This document shows, in pieces, positions 1 through 8,857 of a stretch of 23,743 bases of DNA; positions within the stretch are counted from its first letter, which is position 1, and the number at the start of each line of letters is the position of its first letter. This DNA comes from JBNKLG01 sp050292235. Lineage in GTDB: Bacteria; Pseudomonadota; Gammaproteobacteria; Chromatiales; Chromatiaceae. The stretch spans positions 1-23,743 of the forward strand of contig JBNKLG010000040.1 in NCBI GenBank assembly GCA_050292235.1, read 5' to 3'. Position numbers and translations under genes: made by a program. The notes beneath the pieces were generated by a model, which worked only from the letters and a program-made list of their open reading frames with translations, had not been told where the DNA came from and did not search any database.

Positions 1-192
1 CGTGGCATCCGCGTCGCCCTCTCCGACGATGAGCTGGCCCAACGTCGCACTGCTATGGTGGGCAAAGGCGCCACCGCCTGGCAACCTGGAAACCGCGACC
101 GCCCTGTCTCTGCCGCCCTCAGAGCCTATGCAGCACTAACGACATCAGCCGCCCAGGGTGCAGTGCGGGATTTGAGGCAGATTGGGCATTAG
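1..192 (+). CDS. ilvD: Dihydroxy-acid dehydratase, C-terminal fragment
   Basis: This is the last 63 codons of a gene that begins before the window, ending at TAG 190-192. The visible tail contains RPVSAALRAYAALTTSA and AVRDLRQIGH, the typical C-terminus of IlvD (dihydroxy-acid dehydratase). That enzyme is an iron-sulfur protein of isoleucine, valine and pantothenate synthesis that dehydrates 2,3-dihydroxy acids to 2-oxo acids. The catalytic cluster ligands lie upstream and cannot be checked. The gene converges on the SH3-domain gene that ends at 314, leaving 121 bases between the two stop codons. The identification rests on recognising the C-terminal family motif only. Confidence 0.88.
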   Translation, partial: RGIRVALSDDELAQRRTAMVGKGATAWQPGNRDRPVSAALRAYAALTTSAAQGAVRDLRQIGH

Positions 193-285
193 ACAGGCTG
201 CACCAGAGAGAAGGGCTGATGATAGTGGTTAAATCGGCCTCGGAAGGGAGCTCCTAATTCTAAAGAGTATTTATAGGAATCTGGA

Positions 286-301
286 GTCCAACCCTCTGGA
301 C
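286..301. repeat. Short inverted repeat between convergent genes
   Basis: GTCCA (286-290) and TGGAC (297-301) form a perfect 5-bp stem around a 6-base loop. It sits between the convergent ends of ilvD and the SH3-domain gene. No T-tract follows on either strand, so it is at best a weak termination or mRNA-end structure. The rest of 193-313 shows no gene. Confidence 0.25.
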
Positions 302-313
302 AATGCGCTTGAA

Positions 314-991
314 TCAAAGCCCCGGATAGCCCTTCTGGCGTTTCACGTTGACGTGGGGCAACAGCAGGCCAAGCAAAATGCCAGCCACAATGACGCCACC
401 ACCAATGATGAACCAGCGCTGTTCTCGACTGGTGACGGCATCCTGGCGTTCCTGGCTGGTCTCTGCCTGCAAGCGGGTCATGTCCGCCAGTTCCTTACGG
501 AGATTATCGCGCTCCAAAGCAATGTTGAGCGCATTGGCTGAGGTCCGCTTGAGACCAGTCAACTCATTGCTCAACTTCAGATTTTCGCCTTTAAGCCGAT
601 CAATCTCATACTGCAGAGCCTCGTTACCCCCACCCACGCAGGGAGCAGAAGTTGTCATGGTAACTGCAGCAACACCAACGCCTTTGCTATTTCTCTCTTG
701 CAGCTTGGTATTGGCCTCTTCGAGCAGTACATTAGCCGTGGGTCGAATCTGTAACCGACGGGTCTCCAGATAACCAACCTTACCCTCTTCGGTCTTGACC
801 TTGGCGTAGCCGGTTTCGGACATAACCTCCAACACCTCGACCTTAGTACCGCTACGAACGCCACCCACAAATTTAGCACCACGGTTAGGGGCTTCACGCA
901 GAGAAAAGTTGATATTGTCGGTGACGTAGCGGGGCTCCGCCCATAAGAGACTCGGGGAGATCAACAATAAGAGTAGAAAAATCCGCCGCAC
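314..991 (-). CDS. TIGR04211/YgiM-like SH3-domain membrane protein
   Basis: This 225-residue protein has the architecture of the YgiM/TIGR04211 family. A signal peptide covers about residues 1-18 (ending SLLWA). A bacterial SH3 domain follows at about 20-84, with the typical LREAPNRGAKFVGGVRSGT start. A coiled coil spans about 125-190, one transmembrane helix about 194-212, and the tail is short and basic. Such proteins are envelope proteins of unclear role, and the SH3 domain may bind peptidoglycan or protein. The start is GTG at 989-991. An AAGGA ribosome site lies five bases upstream, and the argF stop codon falls between it and the start, so translation is probably coupled to argF. The function is inferred only from domain layout. 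Confidence 0.82.
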   Translation of the reverse strand: MRRIFLLLLLISPSLLWAEPRYVTDNINFSLREAPNRGAKFVGGVRSGTKVEVLEVMSETGYAKVKTEEGKVGYLETRRLQIRPTANVLLEEANTKLQERNSKGVGVAAVTMTTSAPCVGGGNEALQYEIDRLKGENLKLSNELTGLKRTSANALNIALERDNLRKELADMTRLQAETSQERQDAVTSREQRWFIIGGGVIVAGILLGLLLPHVNVKRQKGYPGL

Positions 992-993
992 AG

Positions 994-1917
994 CTATCCT
1001 TGATTCAGCAATAAAAATTCGAGCAGGGCCTTCTGCGCATGGAGGCGATTCTCCGCCTCATCCCAGACCACAGTATCCGGACGGTCGATCACTGATGCAG
1101 CAACCTCTTCCCCACGATGGGCAGGCAAGCAGTGCATGAAGAGTGCCTGCTCACCAGCCTTGGCCATAAGGACATCATTCACCTGAAAATTGGCAAAGAC
1201 CTTCAATCGTTGGGCCTGTTCATCCTCTTGCCCCATGCTGGCCCAGACATCGGTCACCACCAAATCCGCACCGCGTACCGCCTCTACGGGATCACTGAAA
1301 AGACGACAGTGGCCAGCGCAACGATCCAGCATGACGGCATCCGGCTGATAGCCCGGTGGCGCAGCAATGTGAAGTTGGAAATCCAATTGAACGGCCGCCT
1401 CCATGTAGCTTTGGCACATATTATTGCCATCACCAACCCAGGCGACCACTTTACCCTGGATATCCCCCCTGTGTTCAAAAAAGGTCTGCATATCCGCCAA
1501 TAACTGGCAGGGGTGCAGGTCATCGCTCAGTCCATTGATCACCGGCACATGGGAATGGCCAGCAAAGCGGGTCAGCTTTTCGTGCTCAAAGGTACGAATC
1601 ATGACCACATCCACCATGCGAGACAGCACCCGGGCGCTGTCCTCGATAGGCTCTCCCCGACCCAACTGGGTATCCCGCGGTGACAGAAAGATGGCGTGCC
1701 CACCCAGTTGTGTCATGCCTGCCTCAAAGGAGACCCGAGTGCGGGTAGAGGATTTTTCAAAAATCATGCCCAGGGTCTTTCCCCGCAAAGGCTCATGCCG
1801 TTCTCCCAGAGACTGAATCTTCTTCAACGTCACGGCACGAGCCAAAATGGCCCGGATCTCTTCCGGGCTGAGATCGAACAGGGACAGGAAATGACGCGGC
1901 TTCTTGGCTTGAATCAT
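994..1917 (-). CDS. argF: Ornithine carbamoyltransferase
   Basis: This enzyme transfers the carbamoyl group of carbamoyl phosphate to ornithine, giving citrulline, in cytoplasmic arginine synthesis. The 307-residue length is normal. Visible family motifs are the carbamoyl-phosphate loop SSTRT (56-60), HPCQ (135-138), DGNN (163-166) and the catalytic HCLP (262-265) followed by AHRGEEV. The ATG start (1915-1917) overlaps the argD stop in an ATGA junction, so the two are translationally coupled. The SH3-domain gene follows after two bases. I recognise nothing unusual in the protein. Confidence 0.96.
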   Translation of the reverse strand: MIQAKKPRHFLSLFDLSPEEIRAILARAVTLKKIQSLGERHEPLRGKTLGMIFEKSSTRTRVSFEAGMTQLGGHAIFLSPRDTQLGRGEPIEDSARVLSRMVDVVMIRTFEHEKLTRFAGHSHVPVINGLSDDLHPCQLLADMQTFFEHRGDIQGKVVAWVGDGNNMCQSYMEAAVQLDFQLHIAAPPGYQPDAVMLDRCAGHCRLFSDPVEAVRGADLVVTDVWASMGQEDEQAQRLKVFANFQVNDVLMAKAGEQALFMHCLPAHRGEEVAASVIDRPDTVVWDEAENRLHAQKALLEFLLLNQG

Positions 1918-3101
1918 GATGCTTCACTCTCGCTGGCAAAGGCCTGAATCAGGCCAACCACGCCGGAGGTCAATTGATCGGCCTCTTCTTCGGACATCAC
2001 CAACGACGGCAACAACCGCACCACCCGCTCAGCCGTTACGTTAATCAATAGGCCTTGATTCAAAGCCCTATGCACCAGTTCGCCACAGGGGTGACCCAGT
2101 TCAATACCGATGATCATGCCCAACCCACGAATCTCTTTGACCAGGGGCACATCCGCCAAACCCTGGCGCAGGCTGGAGAGCAAACGCTCACCCATAGCCG
2201 CAGCTATGACGGGGATGTCCTCGCGCTGCATCACGTCCAGCACTGCCAGGGCGGCAGCACAGGCCAGAGGATTGCCACCGAAAGTGGAGCCGTGATTGCC
2301 AGGTCCAAACAGACCAGCCGCCTCCCCTCTCGCCAGACAGGCCCCAATGGGCACACCATTGCCTAAAGCTTTGGCCAGGGTCATGACATCGGGCAGCACC
2401 TTTTGATGCTGACAGGCAAAATAGCGTCCGGTACGTCCCATACCGGTCTGGATCTCATCCAGCATCATCAGCCACCCCTGCTCATCACAAAGGGTACGAA
2501 TCTGGGACAAATAGTCTTCTGGTGGGATATTAACTCCCCCCTCGCCCTGCACCGGCTCGACCAGCACAGCGCTGATATCCTGACGACTGGCCGCCACACT
2601 GGCCAGTGCTTCAACATCCCCAAAGGGTACGCGCAAGAAGCCTTGCACCAAGGGCTCAAAACCGGCCTGAACTTTGCGACTCCCTGTGGCGCTCAGAGTC
2701 GCCAAGGTCCGACCATGAAAGCTGTTATCCATCACCAGAATCTGAGGCTGATCAATCCCTTTGCGGTGACCATGCAGGCGCGCCAATTTGATCGCCGCTT
2801 CATTGGCCTCAGCGCCGGAGTTGGCAAAAAAGACCCGATCCATCCCCGACAGCTGGGTCAGACGATCCGCCAAGTGCTGCTGGTGGGCAATACCATAGTG
2901 ATTGGAGGTATGCAACAGGCGACCGGCCTGCTCCGAAATTGCCGCCGTCACCTCAGGATGGGCATGCCCCAAACTGCAGACAGCGACACCGGTCAGCGCA
3001 TCCAGATATCGTTTTCCTTCGAGATCCCACAGATAAGACCCCTGCCCCCGGTCAAAGGTAACCGGCAAACGCTGGTAGGTCGACATGAGCGAATCCGTCA
3101 T
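1914..3101 (-). CDS. argD: Acetylornithine aminotransferase
   Basis: This PLP-dependent class III aminotransferase converts N-acetylglutamate semialdehyde to N2-acetylornithine in arginine synthesis, and it may also act in lysine synthesis. From the ATG at 3099-3101 it has 395 residues, the usual length. Motifs, numbered from this start: NSGAEANEAAIKLAR at 94-108, FHGRT near 128, DEIQTGMGRTG starting at 216, and the PLP lysine in TLAKALGNG at about 244. A longer reading from a TTG at 3137 would add 12 hydrophobic residues not expected in this family. The ATG has GGGGTG about six bases upstream, so I prefer it. The gene is first in argD-argF-SH3 and has about 170 bases of upstream non-coding sequence before the tRNA. 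Confidence 0.94.
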   Translation of the reverse strand: MTDSLMSTYQRLPVTFDRGQGSYLWDLEGKRYLDALTGVAVCSLGHAHPEVTAAISEQAGRLLHTSNHYGIAHQQHLADRLTQLSGMDRVFFANSGAEANEAAIKLARLHGHRKGIDQPQILVMDNSFHGRTLATLSATGSRKVQAGFEPLVQGFLRVPFGDVEALASVAASRQDISAVLVEPVQGEGGVNIPPEDYLSQIRTLCDEQGWLMMLDEIQTGMGRTGRYFACQHQKVLPDVMTLAKALGNGVPIGACLARGEAAGLFGPGNHGSTFGGNPLACAAALAVLDVMQREDIPVIAAAMGERLLSSLRQGLADVPLVKEIRGLGMIIGIELGHPCGELVHRALNQGLLINVTAERVVRLLPSLVMSEEEADQLTSGVVGLIQAFASESEAS

Positions 3102-3226
3102 TGGCAACACCCCAAAAAAACAAAAAGGCAGTCCCAAAGGACCACCCCTCTAAAAATATGATCATGAATTTCGGTGGAAGCGAGTAAGGCTACCCGGATT
3201 CATGACGCATTTCAAGCCAATCCGGC

Positions 3227-3256
3227 TTGACAGAGACCCCATTTGAACGGGAAAAT
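3227..3256 (+). promoter_or_regulatory. Sigma-70 promoter of tRNA-Leu
   Basis: A perfect -35 box TTGACA lies at 3227-3232, followed by an 18-base spacer and GAAAAT at 3251-3256 (four of six matches to TATAAT). The next bases are C-rich (ccccgc), like the GC-rich discriminators of stringently controlled stable-RNA promoters. Transcription would start about 7 bases downstream and reach the tRNA at 3271. Confidence 0.7.
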
Positions 3257-3270
3257 CCCCGCTTCCCAAT

Positions 3271-3357
3271 GCCGGGGTGGTGGAATTGGTAGACACAGGG
3301 GATTCAAAATCCCCCGGTAGCAATACCTTGTCGGTTCGAGTCCGACCCTCGGTACCA
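3271..3357 (+). tRNA. tRNA-Leu(CAA)
   Basis: This 87-base gene folds as a class II tRNA. The acceptor arm GCCGGGG pairs with CCTCGGT through two G-U pairs. The anticodon stem GGGGA/TCCCC closes a seven-base loop TTCAAAA with anticodon CAA. A long variable arm follows. The T arm is GTCGG-TTCGAGT-CCGAC. The discriminator is A and the 3' CCA is encoded. The CAA anticodon reads leucine UUG codons. It is the only clear plus-strand gene between the arginine operon and the EPS locus, and it converges on galE, which ends at 3433. Confidence 0.96.
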
Positions 3358-3432
3358 AACGCCTACGTGCAGGCCACACCATTCGGCTTCCATGACTCCG
3401 CAAGTCGATCGGCTAAGCACTGTGCTCGGCCA

Positions 3433-4410
3433 TTAATGAGAAATGCATGTCTTTTCCCATTGCCAAGCATGGCGAATCATCATTTCGAGTCCAGAGAGTT
3501 TTTGTTTCCAACCCAGTATCCTCTCCGCCTGGGAGGCATCTGCGACCAATATGGCCGGGTCACCTATTCGACGCTCAGCTTCAATAACTGAAAAGTCAAT
3601 TTTCGTCACAGACTTTGCCGTATCGATAACCTCCCGAACTGAATAGCCCTGACCATTACCAAGATTAAAAGCAGTCGATTTCCTGGACCCCATCAACCAG
3701 TCAAGGGACAACAGATGCGCCTCGCATAAATCAAGAATGTGGATATAGTCACGGATACAGGTGCCATCAGGAGTATCGTAATCTGTTCCATAAATGGCAA
3801 TATTCTGCCTGCGGCCAGATGCAGCCTGTAGCACCAGGGGAATCAGGTGCGTTTCAGGTTGATGTCGTTCCCCCAATGCCCCTTCCGGATCAGCCCCCGC
3901 AGCATTGAAATACCGTAGGCAAACCGACTTCAAACCATAAGCCGAATCATAATCAGCTAGCATCTGCTCAACCATTAATTTCGAACGTCCATAACTGTTG
4001 ATAGGCTGTGTGGGATGAGACTCGTCGATTGGAACTTTGACCGGCTCACCAAAGATGGCCGCAGTAGAAGAAAATATGAATCGATCAACTTTATGCTGCA
4101 CCATCGCATCCAGCAGATTAGCCGTGCTGCACACATTATTTCGATAATACTTTGCCGGATCAGATACCGACTCACCAACCAGGCTGAAAGCAGCAAAATA
4201 CATGACGGCGTCAAACTGATGTGCAGCAAACAGTTCGTTCAGAATACTTTCATCTCCGGCACTCCCTCGAACAAAGGTACCATGGCACACAGCATCAGCA
4301 TAGCCGGTTGATAGATTATCCAGGGTTACAACAGAATGCCCACGCTCAGCAAGCATGTTGACCATATGTGATCCGATATAACCAGCACCACCTACAACCA
4401 ATATTTTCAT
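3433..4410 (-). CDS. galE: UDP-glucose 4-epimerase
   Basis: GalE interconverts UDP-glucose and UDP-galactose using bound NAD. From the ATG at 4408-4410 the protein has 325 residues. It shows the Rossmann motif GGAGYIG (7-13), the catalytic S115-T116 in FIFSSTAAIF, the YxxxK pair Y140/K144, and LRYFNAAGADPEG. A longer TTG reading from 4422 is less likely because GGGGAG lies properly before the ATG. The gene stands 138 bases downstream of the exosortase gene and is the last gene of the EPS locus. It probably supplies UDP-galactose (or, in relaxed members, UDP-GalNAc) for the polysaccharide. Substrate range cannot be read from the sequence. Confidence 0.93.
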   Translation of the reverse strand: MKILVVGGAGYIGSHMVNMLAERGHSVVTLDNLSTGYADAVCHGTFVRGSAGDESILNELFAAHQFDAVMYFAAFSLVGESVSDPAKYYRNNVCSTANLLDAMVQHKVDRFIFSSTAAIFGEPVKVPIDESHPTQPINSYGRSKLMVEQMLADYDSAYGLKSVCLRYFNAAGADPEGALGERHQPETHLIPLVLQAASGRRQNIAIYGTDYDTPDGTCIRDYIHILDLCEAHLLSLDWLMGSRKSTAFNLGNGQGYSVREVIDTAKSVTKIDFSVIEAERRIGDPAILVADASQAERILGWKQKLSGLEMMIRHAWQWEKTCISH

Positions 4411-4548
4411 TACACTCCCCAACCTAGGTTCAAATCAATTAGACGAAAACAGCTTGCACGGTAATTTCATCAACAACAAAGTGACCGCTTAGAAGAAATT
4501 AAATAGCAGACTTTTAGGCTCAGTTAGGAATCATCACCGAGAAAGACT

Positions 4549-6102
4549 TCAATCAGGCACAAAGGCAGGCAAGCGCGGCAAGATCTCGCCCAACAGACTT
4601 TGGATACGGGCATCGGCTGCAGCCACATCTTCACCCGTAGCCAAAGATGTCGTCAGACGCAACAACGCGCCATCGGTACGATTTCGGGTCAGAGCATCGT
4701 AATACAGATACCATTTCACCATATACTCGCTGGTGATATCCCGGCCCCGCTGCTGGAACCAATAATAGACCAGAATCTTCTCATCCCCCATTTGAATCAA
4801 CGTCCGATTGACCCGCAAAGGCTTCCCGCCATATTTTAAATCCGGCAAAGCCACCTGCTGCAAATGAGTCAACTGCCACCCACCACCTGGCAAACAGGTG
4901 CGGGGGGAATGTGCCGACTGTCCCCTACGTTGAGAACCATACCAAGCAGAATAAAACTCAACACTGGCTCCCTTACCATCGACATATTCGGTCAAAATGT
5001 AATCGTCGAGTTTCAGGGCGTCCAGATAGTTCGTAGTCAACTGATCCTGACGCCCAGACCAATTGCCAAGCTGCACCGGAAAATCGGCAAAAGCAGTTCG
5101 TTCAGGTACCAGCTCTCGGCGCTCTGGTAAACCGACAAACACCGCAGCCATAAGTAGCAACAGAAAGAGAGAAGCCCAATAAGGTGCCGCCGGTCGTCGC
5201 ACTGTCCTACTGAACAAACCATCGATAGTCCCTGCTGGAGGGGCCTCTAATACAAAGCTTTGGGCCAGTGACAAACGTTCTCGGCGCAACCGGACAAATA
5301 CCCACATTTCCACTAACAACAACACCGCGCAACCCATGAACACGATCCAGCCCTCGAAATCGTGCAAAAACCCCTCTGCCATGGTCTTGCCCCAGTACTC
5401 AACCAAAACGCCGATAATACCGATTCGAAAACTGTTCATCAGAATGGAAATTGGCATCGTCGAAAGAAACAGCACCGCCTTCTGCCACCAGGAACCGCGA
5501 AAGATATAAGCAGCAATGAAGCCTAAAGACATCAAGGGAAAGAGATAGCGCAACCCGCTACAGGCTTCCGCCACCTCCAACTTATAAGGCCCCAAATCGA
5601 TGACATTACCTTCAAGAAAAACGCCTATGCCGAATAGTCGAATGATGCCGACGCCAAGTTGAGAGGACATCAACTGAAGCCATGCAGAAAAATTGTTGTA
5701 CAAAAAGTTGGGCAAGGGCACCAGAAACAGAAGCAGCAATAATACCCCCGACAATTGTCGAAATGCTGGCCACCCCAGAACCGCCAGCAAAAGGCCATAG
5801 ATTGTTATCAAAAAAGCATATTGCATGACCGAATAGAGTGTCCCCAGCTCACCCAGCAGCCCCAGCCCTAAACCCAATACCACAAGAACAACGCCTATCC
5901 AGCAAGGACGTATGCCTACAGCCTTTATCCGGGGCACTCGCAAATAGGCCAAATAAAGAGCAACAAAAGGTAACAAATAGGCATGACTGTAACTTTCATC
6001 GCCCCACTTAGATGCCATTTCCATCACTGAATCACCGAAGATCCAAGCCAAAGGAACGATTAACAACGTTACATAGATAAAGGGAAGAAACAAAGGTGCC
6101 AC
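4549..6102 (-). CDS. xrtA: Exosortase A fused to EpsI domain
   Basis: Exosortase A is a multi-pass inner-membrane cysteine protease/transpeptidase-like enzyme that recognises C-terminal PEP-CTERM-type tails on exported proteins. It is typically encoded with EPS genes. Residues 1-275 are the membrane exosortase with many hydrophobic helices. The catalytic triad is visible: C181 in VAEACSGLRYL, R226 in LMNSFRIG and H247 in FLHDFEGW. Residues of about 305-510 form an EpsI-type (DUF3485) periplasmic domain. The 517-residue fusion matches known XrtA-EpsI proteins. The apparent start is GTG 6100-6102, 11 bases after the upstream gene, with no strong ribosome site, so coupled translation is likely. 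A candidate substrate is encoded at 22375-22821. Confidence 0.93.
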   Translation of the reverse strand: MAPLFLPFIYVTLLIVPLAWIFGDSVMEMASKWGDESYSHAYLLPFVALYLAYLRVPRIKAVGIRPCWIGVVLVVLGLGLGLLGELGTLYSVMQYAFLITIYGLLLAVLGWPAFRQLSGVLLLLLFLVPLPNFLYNNFSAWLQLMSSQLGVGIIRLFGIGVFLEGNVIDLGPYKLEVAEACSGLRYLFPLMSLGFIAAYIFRGSWWQKAVLFLSTMPISILMNSFRIGIIGVLVEYWGKTMAEGFLHDFEGWIVFMGCAVLLLVEMWVFVRLRRERLSLAQSFVLEAPPAGTIDGLFSRTVRRPAAPYWASLFLLLLMAAVFVGLPERRELVPERTAFADFPVQLGNWSGRQDQLTTNYLDALKLDDYILTEYVDGKGASVEFYSAWYGSQRRGQSAHSPRTCLPGGGWQLTHLQQVALPDLKYGGKPLRVNRTLIQMGDEKILVYYWFQQRGRDITSEYMVKWYLYYDALTRNRTDGALLRLTTSLATGEDVAAADARIQSLLGEILPRLPAFVPD

Positions 6103-6113
6103 CGTGCGATCAT

Positions 6114-7517
6114 TTAGTAGGCTTTTTTTCCTACCAATACCAGAAGGGTACGAAAGAGAATGGAGACATCCAACCAGAGAGACCAGTTGTTAATATAATC
6201 CAAATCGCTCTCAACCCGATCCATCATCTCCTCTAGCTCTACCGTCTCACCACGAAAACCTCGCACCTGGGCCAAACCAGTAATACCTGGTTTGATACGT
6301 AAGCGGGAAAAATAGTGTTTGATGCGTTGGCTATATTCATCATCATGACTCACTGCATGGGGGCGTGGCCCAACCAATGACATAGTGCCATTAAACACAT
6401 TCAGGAGTTGTGGCAACTCATCAATGCTGGTACGTCGAATGAAACGGCCCACGGGTGTAATGCGAGGATCATCACGGGTTGCCTGAGTCACTTTACCTTG
6501 ATCTTCTTGGTGAACCCGCATACTGCGAAATTTTAAAATCTCAAATACCTCGCCATTCCAACCAGTGCGTTTCTGGCGAAAGAAAACCGGCCCCTCCGAA
6601 GTCAGTTTTATTGCCAATGCAACTCCCAGCATTAAGGGGGATAACAATGACAAAACCACCAGCGCCAACAAACGATCAAATACAGATTTGATCACTAAGT
6701 TATTGCCGATCAAGGGAGTTTCCGACAAGGTAATAAGAGGCACCCCAGACAGTTCTTTAACACTATGATTCACTAGGTTAAATGCAAAGATATCTGGCGC
6801 CCAGTGAATATCGACATTACGATCCAATAGCTCATCATAAACTTCTGAAATCATGGGAGAACTATCTAGACTGGTTGCCAGATACAATGTTTTGATCTCG
6901 TACTCATCCACAAAGTCAACCAGCTGATGCACATGACCCAAGACGGGAATACCCCGTAGAAACTCATCTGGTACGGACTTAATCCGAACCAAGCCCACAA
7001 CCCTTTCTGGAACCCAGGGATTGTTATTAATTTTCTCTGCCAAATAGAGCGCCAGCTGATCCGTACCAACAATCAAGGCATTGGATTGTTCCCTTCGACC
7101 AGCCCAATGAACGCTAAACCGCTGCAGGAAACTATGCAACACAATCTGGCCCAATAAACCGAAAGCAAAATCAACCATCAGCATAGCTGGACTGATCCAG
7201 CTCATTGCATCCATCAGTAATGCCGTCACCGCAAGAAAGCTGATCGCAATGAGCCACGACCGCAACAAGCAATAGCTCTTGTCAGCAATGGGCATAAGAC
7301 GGCGATAAACACCAACCCGGTCAAAACTAACCGCAAGAAGAAAGACAAGCGTCAATAGGTAGAGCAGATGATGAAAATCAAACTCACCATCAAAAAACAG
7401 AGCAGAGCCATAGATGACTCCGATGATCCAGGCCCCATCCATAATGGACTGTAAAGTGACAAAAACAGAGTTTCTGCGCTTGAGTAATTGCTTATTAGCT
7501 ATTTTGGGATGGTTCAT
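6114..7517 (-). CDS. WcaJ-type undecaprenyl-phosphate sugar phosphotransferase
   Basis: This 467-residue polyprenyl glycosylphosphotransferase should start the repeat unit by moving a hexose-1-phosphate from a UDP-sugar to undecaprenyl phosphate in the inner membrane. Four hydrophobic segments occupy about residues 25-130. A CoA-binding-like Rossmann domain follows (about 140-265). The bacterial sugar transferase domain runs from about 275 to the end, with KRTGWNG, EILKFRSM, the catalytic dyad D366-E367 in SIDELPQLLNVFNG, and SLVGPRP. The tail closely resembles WcaJ and the glucose-specific TIGR03023 family, so glucose is the best guess and galactose is possible. The ATG start (7515-7517) has AGGCGG seven bases upstream. 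The 212 bases upstream (7518-7729) hold no gene that I can support and may contain a promoter. Confidence 0.92.
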   Translation of the reverse strand: MNHPKIANKQLLKRRNSVFVTLQSIMDGAWIIGVIYGSALFFDGEFDFHHLLYLLTLVFLLAVSFDRVGVYRRLMPIADKSYCLLRSWLIAISFLAVTALLMDAMSWISPAMLMVDFAFGLLGQIVLHSFLQRFSVHWAGRREQSNALIVGTDQLALYLAEKINNNPWVPERVVGLVRIKSVPDEFLRGIPVLGHVHQLVDFVDEYEIKTLYLATSLDSSPMISEVYDELLDRNVDIHWAPDIFAFNLVNHSVKELSGVPLITLSETPLIGNNLVIKSVFDRLLALVVLSLLSPLMLGVALAIKLTSEGPVFFRQKRTGWNGEVFEILKFRSMRVHQEDQGKVTQATRDDPRITPVGRFIRRTSIDELPQLLNVFNGTMSLVGPRPHAVSHDDEYSQRIKHYFSRLRIKPGITGLAQVRGFRGETVELEEMMDRVESDLDYINNWSLWLDVSILFRTLLVLVGKKAY

Positions 7518-7729
7518 TGTTGACCGCCTATAAAAGGGTACTCACCTTCTCCAAAATTGCAGGAAATCATCATAACAACCCTATGATTTACTAAAGAAAC
7601 GACAGATCAGCTACGAAATGCACCCAGATGACCTAGCCTCATACTTGCCTGCTAACCCTGGGCCTGGAAGCGGAGGAGATCCATCAGATCACGGTGAACC
7701 CCACTGGATTTCCTGTCATCAAAACATAT

Positions 7730-8806
7730 CTAGAATTCACAAGGCTTATTTGATCCAGGAACGTATTTTCCACATGCATATACATCCAAGTTATCCCAAA
7801 ATATCTCCATGGTCCCATTGAGAGAGCGCACATGATTAATCAATTTCCCCGATGTATAGAGTTTAAGCGGATTAAAGTCCGACAATCCATCTGGAGAGGG
7901 GTCGTCAGGATGATGGGTATAGGATGTAATGTCAAACAGAATCGATCGAGCACCACCTTCTGGGGTAGCCGCCATAAAAAAACGGCCGCGCGTGGCATCA
8001 CCTTCCCGAAATCCATACTCAAGATTTATCCATCTGCCAACAGGAATGGCAAAATCTCGTGCCGTTTCCTTCCACACACGGCCAGCCCAGCGGCGTTTGA
8101 TGGGGTTCAATGTTTCAGCCTTAACCTGGAAAAATAGCGGAGCCTCTGCACTGGCTTTCTCCTTCACAATATTTACAGATATCCTGAAAGGGTATGGCTC
8201 TCCGGTCCAGCCAGCATTATTCCACCATTCGGATATCGTTAACCAGTCCATCGGCTCTGAATATGAGCGAATCAGACTCATGTTCGGATGCAAATACATG
8301 CGTACTTTCATTTTGAGCTGTTTAATACCCTCATTCCGATAAAAATTCATTTGGACCCTTCCTTTGGGAAAATGGCCATGACTCACTTCGACATTAGGGT
8401 TGCGCAGACCGAAATGAAGCACGTCGTTTGCTGCGTTCTCAACATCTTTAGAAATAACGACAAACCGCTCGTCAGACCGCCCACCCTGAAACTGAAATAC
8501 CGGCCAAGCCAGCTTTACGTGAGTCTGTTGCCCATTATTGACAGCATTCACACAAGAAAGTGCCTGACGGGGAATGAGAAAGTCGAGCGATTGCCTTTTG
8601 GAAAGAGACCGGAGTACGCCCCCCTCATCGAAACCCGAATAAAAATGTGCTGCTTGGTCTTTATTGCAACCCCGGATGACAGACTGCCTAACAGTTCTGC
8701 TGGTCTGTATTGAATGTCCGCTGATTGCACCCGCATCATTGGCCCAGGCATCGAAGCCCAGGCAAACACAGATAAAAACAAGCGGGCTTGACCAGTTGAA
8801 AAACAT
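7730..8806 (-). CDS. Secreted concanavalin A/heparin-lyase-like protein
   Basis: I do not recognise an exact family. From the ATG at 8804-8806 (GAGGGG five bases upstream) the protein has 358 residues. Its signal peptide ends near DAWA (residue 22), so it is exported. The body is rich in aromatics and beta-type segments, and its end has the pattern WINLEYGFREGD ... GRFFMAATPEGGARSILFDI ... GTMEIFWDNLDVYACG. This resembles the concanavalin A-like fold of heparin-lyase-type polysaccharide lyases and LamG-type lectins. By analogy with lyases found in other EPS loci, it could trim, release or bind the polymer made here. It lies between the glycosyltransferases and the initiating transferase, 51 bases after the pssE-like gene. 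Fold assignment is by eye, and catalytic residues cannot be named. Confidence 0.6.
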   Translation of the reverse strand: MFFNWSSPLVFICVCLGFDAWANDAGAISGHSIQTSRTVRQSVIRGCNKDQAAHFYSGFDEGGVLRSLSKRQSLDFLIPRQALSCVNAVNNGQQTHVKLAWPVFQFQGGRSDERFVVISKDVENAANDVLHFGLRNPNVEVSHGHFPKGRVQMNFYRNEGIKQLKMKVRMYLHPNMSLIRSYSEPMDWLTISEWWNNAGWTGEPYPFRISVNIVKEKASAEAPLFFQVKAETLNPIKRRWAGRVWKETARDFAIPVGRWINLEYGFREGDATRGRFFMAATPEGGARSILFDITSYTHHPDDPSPDGLSDFNPLKLYTSGKLINHVRSLNGTMEIFWDNLDVYACGKYVPGSNKPCEF

Positions 8807-8857
8807 GATCACCCCTCGCATTCCATAAAAACGACCAATTCTGACAACGCTTTTGAG

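Noticed and set aside
247..254. GGAGCTCC palindrome after ilvD
   Set aside because: It is an eight-base perfect palindrome without loop or T-tract, likely chance.
3212..3403. 63-residue minus-strand open frame across the tRNA
   Set aside because: It reads VGLEPTRYCYRGILNPLCLPIPP, the well-known false translation of the antisense strand of a leucine tRNA.
7618..7821. 67-residue plus-strand open frame in the gap before the secreted lyase-like gene
   Set aside because: It runs into the well-supported minus-strand gene, lacks a ribosome site and has no protein-like pattern.
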